DNA from: Syntrophaceae bacterium UBA7520
Lineage (GTDB): Bacteria; Desulfobacterota; Syntrophia; Syntrophales; Smithellaceae
Assembly: GCA_002478265.1 (NCBI GenBank)
Contig: DLNC01000025.1
Location: 62,346 to 126,345 of the forward strand
DNA length: 64,000 nucleotides
Direction: 5' to 3'
Shown: positions 45,903 through 54,950 of the stretch, piece after piece
How positions within the stretch are numbered: position 1 is the first letter of the stretch
How the letters are laid out: every line of letters begins with the position of its first letter
Notes under the pieces: generated by a model
Told to the model about the DNA's origin: nothing
Seen by the model: only the letters and a program-made list of their open reading frames with translations
Database searches by the model: none
Translations under genes and position numbers: made by a program

Positions 45903-45929
45903 ATAATAAAAAAAGTATAAAGGAGGAAG

Positions 45930-46685
45930 ATGAGTATGTTTGGAGCCGTTTCTACACCGTTAATTCTTATCATCGGTTTGGTGCTCGCCTTTTTGTTCGC
46001 GGCGATTAAAGTATTAAATGAATATGAAAGAGCGGTTATTTTCAGATTGGGGCGTATCAGGGATGTCAAGGGTCCCGGCCTGATCATTCTAATTCCGGTG
46101 ATCGATCGCATGGTAAAAGTGGATATGCGCGTAATCACGATGGATGTGCCTCCGCAAGATGTTATCACTAAGGATAACGTGTCCATCAAGGTAAACGCTG
46201 TTATTTATTTTCGGGTGATGGATCCCAACGCCGCGGTGATTAATGTGGAAAATTATCTTTACGCCACATCGCAGCTCGCCCAGACCACGCTGCGTAGTGT
46301 CTGCGGTCAGGTGGAGCTTGATGAGATTCTCTCTGAGCGGGAAAAGATTAATCTGGAATTGCAGACGATTTTGGACCGCAGCACTGATCCCTGGGGCGTT
46401 AAAGTATCGCTGGTCGAAGTAAAGCATATCGACCTGCCCGAAGAAATGAAGCGCGCTATGGCCAAGCAGGCGGAGGCGGAAAGAGAAAGAAGGGCAAAAG
46501 TCATCAGCGCGGAAGGTGAGTTCCAGGCCGCGCAGAAGCTGATTGAGGCCGCGGCGTTGATGGCCACACAGCCGATATCGGTGCAGCTGCGCTATCTGCA
46601 AACATTGAATCAGATTGCTGCGGAGAACAATTCCACAACGGTATTCCCCGTACCTATCGATTTGTTCAAAACATTTATCAAATAA
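45930..46685 (+). CDS. Slipin / stomatin-like SPFH protein
   Basis: A 251-residue protein with an N-terminal hairpin helix (about 9-27) and an SPFH/band 7 domain (YERAVIFRLGRIRDVKGPGLI, VNAVIYFRVMDPNAAV, then ERERRAKVISAEGEFQAAQ). It would oligomerise on the inner membrane beside the NfeD protease encoded 27 bp upstream, a classic pair in prokaryotes. AAGGAGG precedes the ATG. Confidence 0.94.
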   Translation: MSMFGAVSTPLILIIGLVLAFLFAAIKVLNEYERAVIFRLGRIRDVKGPGLIILIPVIDRMVKVDMRVITMDVPPQDVITKDNVSIKVNAVIYFRVMDPNAAVINVENYLYATSQLAQTTLRSVCGQVELDEILSEREKINLELQTILDRSTDPWGVKVSLVEVKHIDLPEEMKRAMAKQAEAERERRAKVISAEGEFQAAQKLIEAAALMATQPISVQLRYLQTLNQIAAENNSTTVFPVPIDLFKTFIK

Positions 46686-46700
46686 ACATAAACAGGTAAC

Positions 46701-46734
46701 CCGGGAGGCCCGGATTCTTCATCCGGCCTCCCGG
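46701..46734. other. Strong intergenic hairpin between slipin and LiaF-like genes
   Basis: CCGGGAGGC, a bulged C, CGGAT, a five-base loop, then ATCCG and GCCTCCCGG: a 14-bp stem. On the plus strand it is followed by A residues, so it is not a normal plus-strand terminator. It may limit read-through or protect mRNA ends. Confidence 0.6.
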
Positions 46735-46759
46735 AAAAAATACAATAGAGGAGTTATTT

Positions 46760-47080
46760 ATGGCGAAGACAAAGCAAAATGTTCTTATCGGCGGCATGAT
46801 TTTAATTACTTTGGGCGTATTGCTGTATTTGTCAAAAACAGGAGTATATCCTTTCGGGCAGACCTGGCCAGTGCTTTTGATTGTTGTGGGTATCTGCACG
46901 CTCATTCAGAAATTCACGGATGTCGGCGGCTGGTTTATTACGGTGGTCGGTGCTGTTTTTCTCATTCACGAAACACACGGGTTGCAGTTGTATAAATATT
47001 CACAGTATATCCTGCCGGCTATTTTAATTCTTTTGGGAATATTTGTTCTGTTAAAACGCCGCGGAAAAAGTGACAGTTAG
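46760..47080 (+). CDS. Small membrane protein with LiaF/LiaI-type transmembrane region
   Basis: A 106-residue protein with three to four hydrophobic helices. The pattern GMILITLGVLLYLSKTG ... TWPVLLIVVGICTLIQ is the LiaI-LiaF-like transmembrane domain found near phage-shock and envelope-stress genes. No soluble domain. GAGGAG lies ahead of the ATG. It ends the NfeD-slipin group and may be a third partner. Confidence 0.8.
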   Translation: MAKTKQNVLIGGMILITLGVLLYLSKTGVYPFGQTWPVLLIVVGICTLIQKFTDVGGWFITVVGAVFLIHETHGLQLYKYSQYILPAILILLGIFVLLKRRGKSDS

Positions 47081-47231
47081 TTTAAGCGTACCAGCGATCT
47101 AAATCATTGGCTCGCAGGTTAACCAGTTTTTAAGTAGATTATATTTCATTTCCTGATTTTTGGGTGGGATGACATCCTGCCGCATCTGGTTTGTCCGCAG
47201 CGCAATATCTCCTAAGGGGAGTGATAATATT

Positions 47232-48413
47232 ATGTCTATTTCCCGGAAAATTAAAGCGTCTCTTTCCAAGTCATCGATGATCAGAAAGATGTTTGAAGAG
47301 GGCACCGCGATGAAAAAGAAATACGGCGCGGATAAAGTTTATGATTTCAGCCTGGGCAATCCCAACGTGGAGCCGCCGGAGCTCTTCAAAAAAGAACTGA
47401 TTAATATCGCGGCGGAAAATATTCCTCTCAAGCATGGTTACGCTCCCAATGCCGGCTTTCCCGAAACGAGGCTGGCGATTGCTGAAAAGATAAATAAGTC
47501 ATATGGCCTAAAGCTTACGGCGGATAACGTGGTCATGTCCTGTGGCGCGGCGGGAGCGCTCAATGTCATTTTCAAATCACTGCTTGATCCGGGCGATGAA
47601 GTTATCGTCCCCATGCCTTATTTTGTCGAATACCCGTTTTATATCGATAATTACCGCGGCGTGGTGAAATTCGTTAAAACCAATGATGATTTTTCCTTAA
47701 ATATGGAAGCAATAGAAGAAGCGATTAACGAAAACACCAAAGCAATTCTGATCAATACACCCAATAATCCCACGGGCAAAGTGTACAGCGAAAAAAATAT
47801 CATTGATCTTGCCGAACTGCTCAATCGCAAAGGCGCGGAATTGCTCAAATCTCTTTATTTGATTTCCGACGAGCCGTATAATGAAATAGTTTATGACGGT
47901 GTTGCCGTCCCCGGAATTTTGAAAGCGTATAAAAACGCGATTGTGGCCTATTCCTATTCCAAAACTCTATCGCTGCCGGGGGAAAGAATCGGTTATATCG
48001 CCGTCAATCCGGAAATAGACAACAGCGCTGATTTGTTAAACGCTTTTATCATGTGCACGCGCATTCTGGGTTTTGTACATGCTCCCGCTTTGATGCAGAG
48101 AGTAGTGGCACGCCTGCAGGATGCCAGGGTGGACGTCTCCGTTTATCAGAAAAAAAGGGATTTATTGTGTGACGGGCTGGCGCGTGCCGGTTATAAATTC
48201 ATCAGGCCTCAGGGCGCTTTTTATCTGTTTGCGAAAAGCCCCATTCCCGAGGACGTGGAATTTGTGAAAGTTCTGCTCAAGAAAAACATTCTTGCCGTGC
48301 CGGGTAGCGGCTTTGGCGGGCCCGGTTATTTCCGCATTGCCTATTGTGTGGATGACGCAACGATTATCAATTCTCTGCCCGGTTTTGCCGAGGCGATTAA
48401 AGAAGTATCCTGA
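47232..48413 (+). CDS. PLP-dependent aminotransferase, class I/II
   Basis: A 393-residue fold-type I aminotransferase. Visible: SLGNPNVEPPE near the N-terminus, NTPNNPTGKVYSE, SDEPYNEIVYDG, the PLP lysine in YSYSKTLSLPGERIGY and FRIAYCVDD near the end. These suit the aspartate/aromatic aminotransferase group; the amino acid substrate is not evident. Start ATG 47232 with AAGGGGAG upstream. Confidence 0.92.
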   Translation: MSISRKIKASLSKSSMIRKMFEEGTAMKKKYGADKVYDFSLGNPNVEPPELFKKELINIAAENIPLKHGYAPNAGFPETRLAIAEKINKSYGLKLTADNVVMSCGAAGALNVIFKSLLDPGDEVIVPMPYFVEYPFYIDNYRGVVKFVKTNDDFSLNMEAIEEAINENTKAILINTPNNPTGKVYSEKNIIDLAELLNRKGAELLKSLYLISDEPYNEIVYDGVAVPGILKAYKNAIVAYSYSKTLSLPGERIGYIAVNPEIDNSADLLNAFIMCTRILGFVHAPALMQRVVARLQDARVDVSVYQKKRDLLCDGLARAGYKFIRPQGAFYLFAKSPIPEDVEFVKVLLKKNILAVPGSGFGGPGYFRIAYCVDDATIINSLPGFAEAIKEVS

Positions 48414-48448
48414 TATTTAATAATCCGGTTAAGGAAAGGAACATCCAG

Positions 48449-49219
48449 ATGTTCATGCGCGAAATTTCAAAATTGCTGTCCATAATATTTTTAATTGCTT
48501 GCTTTGTATTGTTTCTTAATTCTTTGTCGGAGGCGGATGATAAAAAACCACAGCAGGCGAAAGCGCCGGAATGGGAATTATTTGAAAAAGGCAACGGTTT
48601 TTTCATGTCCGGCAAATATCAGGAGGCGATCGGCGCGTATACCAAGGCGATAGATTTGAATCCGAAAGTCGCCCTGTTTTATAACAACCGGGGATACGCT
48701 TACCGCCATCTGGAAAACTTCAAAAAGGCCATCGAGGATTATAATAAGGCGATTGTTCTCGATCCAGCGTATGCCGGCGCGTATAACAACCGTGGCATTG
48801 CCTACGGCAAGTTGGGCAATCACACGCAAGAGATTGCCGATTACAATAAAGCCATAGAATTGGATCCGGATGACGCGGTGGTGTATTATGACCGCGGCAT
48901 CGCCCACGGGAAAATCGGCCGCTATCAGCAGGAACTGGCGGATTACAACAAGGCGCTGCAGCTTGATCCGAAACTCACCGCGGTTTATTACAAGCGCGCG
49001 GCCACCCATTGCAGGTTGGGCAACTTTTATCAGGCCATCGCGGATTTCGACAAGGCCGTAGAAGTTAACCCGAAGGACGCTGACGCTTACTATAACCGCG
49101 GTGTTGCCTATGGCCGGACGGGAAATTACGATAAGGAACTGGATGATATAAAGAGAGCCGCCCGCCTGGGGCATGCAGGCGCGCGGCAACTGTTAAGAAA
49201 GCAGGGCCTGGACTGGTAA
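48449..49219 (+). CDS. Exported TPR-repeat protein
   Basis: A 256-residue protein: a hydrophobic N-terminus (about 8-28) of signal-peptide or anchor type and then six TPR units in a row, each starting like YNNRGYAYRHLENFKKAIEDYNKAI. The consensus YYNRGIAYGK is almost unchanged from unit to unit. No catalytic residues. Probably a periplasmic scaffold. It is followed by the retropepsin-like gene. Confidence 0.88.
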   Translation: MFMREISKLLSIIFLIACFVLFLNSLSEADDKKPQQAKAPEWELFEKGNGFFMSGKYQEAIGAYTKAIDLNPKVALFYNNRGYAYRHLENFKKAIEDYNKAIVLDPAYAGAYNNRGIAYGKLGNHTQEIADYNKAIELDPDDAVVYYDRGIAHGKIGRYQQELADYNKALQLDPKLTAVYYKRAATHCRLGNFYQAIADFDKAVEVNPKDADAYYNRGVAYGRTGNYDKELDDIKRAARLGHAGARQLLRKQGLDW

Positions 49220-49268
49220 GCATTTAGACGCTATATTCAATAACTATTTTGGTTCAGTTAATAAAAAG

Positions 49269-49898
49269 ATGAAAAGCAAGTTATTGAAATTTAAACCTTT
49301 GGCAATAATAATCGCGGTTTCTTTTTTAATTGCAATGCCGGCGGTTATCTATGGGGCTTTTTATAGCTGCACAGACAAGGAAGGCAACGAAATATTGTCA
49401 GATCATCCCAAGCAGGGATTTACCTGCAGGCAAATCGGGGGATTTGAGGAGGAAAAAAGCACGCGGGAGGGCAGGTCGGCAAAGAAAGATATTCAGGCAT
49501 CTGCCGATGAGCGAACGACAAAAATCACCGTGCAGGGCAATCGCGTGGTGGTTCCTGCGACAATCGTCTACAAAGGCAATGAAGCTGAAATAAAATTTGT
49601 CATGGATACCGGAGCGGAGGCGACAACCATCAGCGCCGATGTGGCGGATCAACTTTACATAAATCTTTACAAAGCTCCCAAAGCAAAAGCCAGAGTTGTC
49701 GGCGGCGGAATTATCGACGTCAACGTGGTCAAGATTGATTCTCTGATTATTGGCCCGCATACCATCCGTGATTACCATATAGCGGTAGTCCCGCAGGAAG
49801 GCGACGCGGTAAGCTACGACGGGCTTTTGGGCATGGACGTGCTGGGTAAATTTTCCTTTCACGTGGATATGAAAAACCAGGTGATAATCTGGAAGTAG
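49269..49898 (+). CDS. Retropepsin-like aspartyl protease with N-terminal DUF4124-like part
   Basis: A 209-residue exported protein. A signal peptide (about 1-29) leads to a DUF4124-type segment (AFYSCTDKEGNEILSDHPKQ) common at the N-terminus of periplasmic proteins, then a single retropepsin-type domain with the catalytic motif VMDTGAEATTIS and a late DGLLGMDVLGKF. One DTG per chain means it would act as a dimer. Substrate unknown. Confidence 0.88.
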   Translation: MKSKLLKFKPLAIIIAVSFLIAMPAVIYGAFYSCTDKEGNEILSDHPKQGFTCRQIGGFEEEKSTREGRSAKKDIQASADERTTKITVQGNRVVVPATIVYKGNEAEIKFVMDTGAEATTISADVADQLYINLYKAPKAKARVVGGGIIDVNVVKIDSLIIGPHTIRDYHIAVVPQEGDAVSYDGLLGMDVLGKFSFHVDMKNQVIIWK

Positions 49899-49942
49899 GA
49901 TATTTTAATATAAATATAAAGCGATTAAGATAAATATGCTTT

Positions 49943-50215
49943 TTAATATTTAACGCCGAAATTACTAAACTCTCCTGAATAGGTCTGATCATCGAATATA
50001 ACCTCCTGCACTCTTGCCGCGGGTGGGCCGTGCTGGCACCAGGCGAGCATTTTATCTACATTGGCATCTTCTCCTTCAAAAACAGCTTCCACGCGTCCGT
50101 CAGAAAGATTGCGCACCCAGCCGGTGAGATTTAAGCCTATCGCCGCGCGCTGCGTCTCCGCGCGGAAAAATACTCCTTGGACTCTGCCTGAGATTATGAC
50201 GTGAACCCTTTTCAT
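49943..50215 (-). CDS. acyP: Acylphosphatase
   Basis: A 90-residue enzyme with the two catalytic residues in place: R18 (GRVQGVFFR) and N36 (GWVRNLSDG). It hydrolyses acyl phosphates such as acetyl phosphate. Length is typical. It lies 5 bp after the DNA ligase gene on the minus strand. Confidence 0.95.
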   Translation of the reverse strand: MKRVHVIISGRVQGVFFRAETQRAAIGLNLTGWVRNLSDGRVEAVFEGEDANVDKMLAWCQHGPPAARVQEVIFDDQTYSGEFSNFGVKY

Positions 50216-50220
50216 GAAAT

Positions 50221-52233
50221 CTACCTGCCGATTATTTTTAAAAATTCATCTTCGCTGATAATTTTAATGCCCGCTGTTTTCGCTTTATCCAGTTTGGAGC
50301 CGGGGTCATCTCCGGCCACGACATAAGTCGTTTTTTTGGTGACGCCGGCTTGTACAGTGCCTCCTAAATTCTCCACAATATCTTTGGCGTCGTTTCGCCC
50401 CAAACTCGCAAGCGCGCCGGTAAAAACAAATGATTTTCCCGCAAGCGGCGCGTTGCGGGAAATTTCTTTCTTTTGCGGAATCACGCCCGCTTTTTCAAAC
50501 TTTTTCATAACGGCTTTATTTTTCGGCTCATGGAAAAATTCCACGATGCTCGCAGCGATTTCCGGGCCGATTTCATTAATGGCAGTTAAATCTTCAATTT
50601 CTGCCGTCATGAGATTTTCGATACTGCCGAAACGCTCAGCCAGCAGTTTCGCTGTGCGCTCGCCGACATGTCTGATGCCGAGAGCGTAGATAAATTTGTC
50701 CAACGGCGGGTTTTTAGAGCGCGTGATGGAATCGATAAGGTTTTGCGCGGACTTATCCGCCTGGCGGTCAAGCTCCAGAAGATTTTCCTTGGTTAAGAAA
50801 TAAAGATCAGCCGGATCGGCGATTAATTTCGCGTCAAAAAGCTGCGCCGATAATTTTTCTCCCAGACCTTCAATATCCATGGCGCCGCGTGAGGCAAAAT
50901 GCCGGATATGTTCCTTCAACTGCGCGGGGCAGGAAATATTAACACAGCGATGCGCCACTTCTCCTTCAAAGCGAACGACTTCGGCGCCGCATTCCGGGCA
51001 GTTTGCGGGCATTTTGAACTTTTTTTCTTTGCCGGTTCTATTTTCCGAAATTACTTTGACTATTTCCGGGATGACGTCGCCGGCGCGCTGAATTATCACC
51101 GTATCGCCGATACGAATATCTTTTTTAATAATTTCATCTTCGTTGTGCAGTGTGGCGCGGCTGACCATTACGCCGCTGACATTTACCGGTTCCATAATCG
51201 CGACCGGGGTAAGCGTGCCCATGCGCCCCACCTGAACATCTATTCTGATTACTTTTGTTGTTTCCTGCTGCGCGGGAAATTTGCAGGCCAAAGCCCAACG
51301 CGGGTTGCGCGCGATATTGCCCAAACTATTTTGCAGGAATAAGTTATCGACTTTAAGGACCACGCCGTCAATCTCATAGGGCAGGGTATGCCTGATCTCG
51401 CCGATACGCTTGAAATATTCAATGCAGGCATCGATACTTCCGCACTGCTGGATCAAATTGTTTACCGGGAATCCCCAGCGTTTGAGCGCCTGCAGCACTT
51501 CCCAGTGAGTGGAAAAGTCTGCTCCCCGCGCAATGCCGATACCATACAGAAAAATGCTCAAAGGTCGCCTGGCGGTGATTTTGGAATCAAGCTGTCTCAA
51601 AGAGCCGGCGGCGGCATTGCGCGGATTGGCAAATGGTTCTTCACCTTCCGCCAGCCGCCGGCGGTTTAATTTCTCAAAAGGTTCTTTTTCCATGTAAACT
51701 TCGCCGCGTATTTCCATAAAATCAGGAATCGGTGTTTGACCTGTTTTTTTAATTTTGAGCGGCAACAAAGAAATTGTTTTCAGGTTTTGTGTGACATCTT
51801 CGCCCGTGGCGCCGTCGCCGCGCGTGGCACCCCTGGTGAAAATGCCTTTTTCATAGATTAAATTAACGGCCAGTCCGTCCAGTTTTGGTTCGGCAACGTA
51901 AGTAAGCTCATCAACTTCCGCCAGCCGTTTAAGACGTCGGTCAAAATCAATAATTTCTTCTTCGGAAAAAGCATTGGCTAAACTAAGCATGGCGGAAGGG
52001 TGAGAAAAGGAAGCGAATTTGGCCAGCGGCGCCGCCCCGACGCGCTGGGTGGGAGAAGCGGCAAGCTCGTCATCAGGATACTGTTTTTCCAGTTCCTGAA
52101 GTTCGCGCATCAGCCGGTCGTATTCGGCATCGGATATTTCCGGCGCGTCCTGCTGGTAATATCTTTGATTGTGATATTCAATTATCCGTCGCAGCTCGAT
52201 AATTTTTTTATGGGCGCTGTTTTTATCCATCAT
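50221..52233 (-). CDS. ligA: NAD-dependent DNA ligase
   Basis: A 670-residue LigA: adenylation domain with catalytic K117 (EPKLDGLAV), OB domain, four-cysteine zinc finger (CPECGAEVV ... CVNISCPAQ), helix-hairpin-helix repeats and a C-terminal BRCT domain (LAGKSFVFTGALASLGRNDAKDIVENLGG region). Seals nicks in replication and repair, using NAD. The ATG overlaps the preceding small gene by ATGA. Confidence 0.97.
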   Translation of the reverse strand: MMDKNSAHKKIIELRRIIEYHNQRYYQQDAPEISDAEYDRLMRELQELEKQYPDDELAASPTQRVGAAPLAKFASFSHPSAMLSLANAFSEEEIIDFDRRLKRLAEVDELTYVAEPKLDGLAVNLIYEKGIFTRGATRGDGATGEDVTQNLKTISLLPLKIKKTGQTPIPDFMEIRGEVYMEKEPFEKLNRRRLAEGEEPFANPRNAAAGSLRQLDSKITARRPLSIFLYGIGIARGADFSTHWEVLQALKRWGFPVNNLIQQCGSIDACIEYFKRIGEIRHTLPYEIDGVVLKVDNLFLQNSLGNIARNPRWALACKFPAQQETTKVIRIDVQVGRMGTLTPVAIMEPVNVSGVMVSRATLHNEDEIIKKDIRIGDTVIIQRAGDVIPEIVKVISENRTGKEKKFKMPANCPECGAEVVRFEGEVAHRCVNISCPAQLKEHIRHFASRGAMDIEGLGEKLSAQLFDAKLIADPADLYFLTKENLLELDRQADKSAQNLIDSITRSKNPPLDKFIYALGIRHVGERTAKLLAERFGSIENLMTAEIEDLTAINEIGPEIAASIVEFFHEPKNKAVMKKFEKAGVIPQKKEISRNAPLAGKSFVFTGALASLGRNDAKDIVENLGGTVQAGVTKKTTYVVAGDDPGSKLDKAKTAGIKIISEDEFLKIIGR

Positions 52234-52508
52234 TTAACCAGTTTTAAATCGGGTTTGTCACGGCGCGGCGGTGCGGAAGCATTTTCCCCGGGTGTGTTTT
52301 TCTTTAAAATTTGCTCATTAAAAACATTATTTTTTATGCGCACGGAATTGATGATGGAAAAGATGATAAAATCCTTTTCCCAGGCGGCACAGGGGGCAAA
52401 ATTTTGCGCCCTGGCTTTATATTTTTCCCAAAGCGTGTCCAGAGAGGCCTCATCCAGGCCGAGTATCGTTTGCGCTATTTTGCTTAAGGATTCTTCAAGT
52501 TTACTCAT
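52230..52508 (-). CDS. Small conserved-looking protein of unknown function
   Basis: A 92-residue protein starting at the ATG at 52508 (MSKLEESL). The middle (EASLDTLWEKYKARAQNFAPCAAWEKDFIIFSIINSVRIKN) is a helical domain; the end is basic and proline-rich. No recognised family. The overlap of its stop with the ligA start supports it being real. The ribosome site ahead of it is weak. Confidence 0.6.
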   Translation of the reverse strand: MSKLEESLSKIAQTILGLDEASLDTLWEKYKARAQNFAPCAAWEKDFIIFSIINSVRIKNNVFNEQILKKNTPGENASAPPRRDKPDLKLVK

Positions 52509-52610
52509 GGCACAAATATTAGCGGCAGTCCTGTTGAAAGTCAAATCAAAACCTTTTTCCGGCGCAAATAAAGCTTGTTTTTTTTAAGGGTTATGGCTAA
52601 TAAATAAAGC

Positions 52611-53105
52611 GTGAACGAAAGAAAAAAAGTCAGAGTAGGGGTTATTTCCGACACGCACCTGGACGGTTTTGACGATCAGCTGAAAAGCGTTATCACGCGC
52701 CAATTTGCCGATGCGGATTTAATTCTTCACGCGGGAGACTTGGTGGATTTGGCGGTGCTGGAAATATTCAGCCCGAAGGAAGTGAAGGCGGTTTGCGGCA
52801 ACATGGATAACCGAAGAGTGCGGGAAAAACTTCCCGAACAGTTAATATTTGAAGTCCAAGGTTTTAAATTCGGCCTAATGCATGGATGGGGATCGCCCTG
52901 GGGGATCGAAGAAAAAATCCTGGCGCGTCTGGGGGATGTAGATTGCGTTGTTTACGGGCATACGCATAAGCCCGCGAATTATAAAAAAGATAAAGTGCTT
53001 TTTTTCAATCCCGGCTCCGCTGCGCAAAGACGCTTTAACTCGTCACGGACGCTGGGTATTTTGGAAATTGACAAAGAAATAACAGGCAGGATAATTTACA
53101 TCTAG
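52611..53105 (+). CDS. YfcE/MJ0936-type metallophosphodiesterase
   Basis: A 164-residue calcineurin-like phosphoesterase from a GTG start. Metal-site motifs: VISDTHLDG (about 11-19), LHAGDLVD, GNMDN, MHGWGSPWG and YGHTHKP. Family members hydrolyse phosphodiesters in a metal-dependent way; the in vivo substrate is unknown. It is the first of four closely spaced plus-strand genes. Confidence 0.92.
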   Translation: MNERKKVRVGVISDTHLDGFDDQLKSVITRQFADADLILHAGDLVDLAVLEIFSPKEVKAVCGNMDNRRVREKLPEQLIFEVQGFKFGLMHGWGSPWGIEEKILARLGDVDCVVYGHTHKPANYKKDKVLFFNPGSAAQRRFNSSRTLGILEIDKEITGRIIYI

Positions 53106-53115
53106 GAATTGTTCT

Positions 53116-53601
53116 ATGGAAACTATTTTTGCTCCCTGGCGCATGGAATATATTGCCGGCGCGAAAGCCGAAGGATGCGTGTTCTGCAAGTGTTCGGTGC
53201 GCTGTGACGAGTTTGTCCTTTACGAAGGCAGAAATGTATTTGTCATGATGAACAGGTATCCGTACGTGAGCGGGCATTTGATGATTATACCAAACCGCCA
53301 CGTCGGTAAATACGAAGATCTTACCCAACAGGAAAGAAAAGAAATATTCAATCTGTTGGAAACCGCGCTTAAAGCCCTGCGCGAAGCGATGAATCCCGCC
53401 GGGTTCAATGTCGGCATGAATATCGGCAAAGCCGCCGGAGCGGGGATTGAAGAGCATATTCATCTGCATGTGATTCCGCGCTGGGAGGGCGACACAAATT
53501 TTATGAGCGTGGTTGGCTCTGTGCGCGTGATACCGGAAGATGTGGAGACAACCGCGTCCAAACTTGCTCCGCTTTTTAAGAAATATCATCGGGAGGAATG
53601 A
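53116..53601 (+). CDS. HIT family nucleotide hydrolase/transferase
   Basis: A 161-residue HIT protein with CVFCK near the N-terminus, a first histidine stretch GHLMIIPNRH and the histidine triad HIHLHVIPRW. The CxxC pattern with DFL-type extension places it with the AP4A phosphorylase-like subgroup. Acts on nucleotidyl bonds. Starts 10 bp after the phosphodiesterase stop. Confidence 0.92.
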   Translation: METIFAPWRMEYIAGAKAEGCVFCKCSVRCDEFVLYEGRNVFVMMNRYPYVSGHLMIIPNRHVGKYEDLTQQERKEIFNLLETALKALREAMNPAGFNVGMNIGKAAGAGIEEHIHLHVIPRWEGDTNFMSVVGSVRVIPEDVETTASKLAPLFKKYHREE

Positions 53602-53607
53602 AACAAG

Positions 53608-53931
53608 ATGAGAATAATATATTTGATTTTGACCATAGTATTCGCTTTTTTTATAGTTACTTTTTCACAATACAACGCCGCGCCGGTGCATTTGGAATAT
53701 TACTTTCTGAAGAATAAATGGCTGGATATCGTTGTTCCCGCCTATATGCTCATTTTTGTCGCTTTGCTGATGGGAGTGATAATCACCGGGTTTTTCGGCG
53801 TGGTGGAAAGATTCCGCCTCAATCGCACCATCAGCAGACTCAACCGCACGATACGCGCCTTGAGGAAAGAATTGCGCGCCAATGAGCCGCCGCCGGTTAT
53901 CGAACACCCGCCAAAAACAAATAATGTCTGA
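53608..53931 (+). CDS. LapA-family membrane protein
   Basis: A 107-residue protein with two helices (about 4-24 and 43-66) and a C-terminal coiled-coil tail (RTISRLNRTIRALRKELR), the layout of LapA/LapB-region proteins involved in LPS assembly. GGAGG lies upstream. No LapB homologue follows; the next gene is a Mut7-C protein. Confidence 0.82.
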   Translation: MRIIYLILTIVFAFFIVTFSQYNAAPVHLEYYFLKNKWLDIVVPAYMLIFVALLMGVIITGFFGVVERFRLNRTISRLNRTIRALRKELRANEPPPVIEHPPKTNNV

Positions 53932-53936
53932 AGGCA

Positions 53937-54407
53937 ATGTCTGATTGTCCCAAATTTGTTACCGACGCCACGTTGGGCAAGCTCGCCAAATGGCTGAGGC
54001 TTCTGGGATATGACACGCGCGTTTTTCCCCGAGAAGCGGGCAGGGAGTTACTGCGCCTGGCGCAGGCCGAAGGCAGGATCGTGCTTACGAAAAGAGCCGA
54101 TATTAGAGAAAGGCAATTTGCGGGCATTGTGCTTTTACTGAAGCAAAATGACGTTGCCTTGCAACTCAAAGAAGTAATCGAAAAATGTTCCCTGAAAATT
54201 GAAAAAAACAAGATGTTTGGCATGTGCCTTAAGTGCAATTGTGCGCTGGAGCCGGTTGAGGCAACCGAGGTGCGTGAATTGGTTCCGATTTATGTCTTTG
54301 AGCATTGCCAGGCCTTTAACCGTTGCCCCGTATGCCGGGGAATTTTTTGGGAAGGCACGCATCAGCGCAACTCCCTCCAGTTTCTGCAAAAACACGGAAT
54401 TATCTAA
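53937..54407 (+). CDS. Mut7-C RNase domain protein
   Basis: A 156-residue protein with the PIN-like Mut7-C fold (VTDATLGKLAKWLRLLGYDTRVF, with acidic D at about 8) and a C-terminal zinc ribbon (CLKCN ... CPVCRGIFWEG). The family is named after the exonuclease mut-7; bacterial members are poorly studied. Five bp after the LapA-like gene. Confidence 0.87.
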   Translation: MSDCPKFVTDATLGKLAKWLRLLGYDTRVFPREAGRELLRLAQAEGRIVLTKRADIRERQFAGIVLLLKQNDVALQLKEVIEKCSLKIEKNKMFGMCLKCNCALEPVEATEVRELVPIYVFEHCQAFNRCPVCRGIFWEGTHQRNSLQFLQKHGII

Positions 54408-54449
54408 AGGCTTAACAACAAGAATTTATTTTAAGTTTGGCAGGTATTG

Positions 54450-54947
54450 TTAAATTGATGCCCCGCATTCCGATGGATCGCCCTTGATTTTTTCTATGGC
54501 GTGTTTCAAGGCCGGCATGACCGCCGCCAGATTTTCAGCGGCTCCCTTGGGGCTTCCCGGAAGGTTGATAATCAGGCAATTGCCGCGAATGCCGGCGACG
54601 GCGCGGGAAATCATCGCGTGCGGGGTAATCTTCAGGCTCTCTGAGCGCATGACTTCGGCCATGCCGGGAATTTGTTTTTCGATTACTTCCAGTGTGGCGT
54701 CAGGGGTGACGTCGCGCGGGCTGACGCCGGTGCCCCCGGTGGTCAGAATAAGGTCGAGTTTATCGCAATCGGCAAGTTCCTCGATGGCTTTTTTTATTTC
54801 TTTTTTTTCATCGGGGACGGTCACCGTGCGCGCTGTCTCGATGAACGCATCCGCCAGCATCTTTGCCAGCGCCGGCCCGCTGGCATCGGCGCGCAGGCCC
54901 TGCGATGAGCGGTCGCTGACCGTGATAATTCCGGCGCGCATATTCAT
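54450..54947 (-). CDS. mog: Molybdopterin adenylyltransferase / MogA-MoaB family
   Basis: A 165-residue MPT-binding domain protein: VSDRSSQGLRADASGP (about 10-25), LILTTGGTGVSPRDVTPDAT (about 66-85) and NLPGSPKGAAENL (about 129-141). It activates molybdopterin with ATP before metal insertion. The two formate dehydrogenases in this window need a Mo or W bis-MGD cofactor. It lies 3 bp after the EF-G-like gene. Confidence 0.92.
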   Translation of the reverse strand: MNMRAGIITVSDRSSQGLRADASGPALAKMLADAFIETARTVTVPDEKKEIKKAIEELADCDKLDLILTTGGTGVSPRDVTPDATLEVIEKQIPGMAEVMRSESLKITPHAMISRAVAGIRGNCLIINLPGSPKGAAENLAAVMPALKHAIEKIKGDPSECGASI

Positions 54948-54950
54948 CTG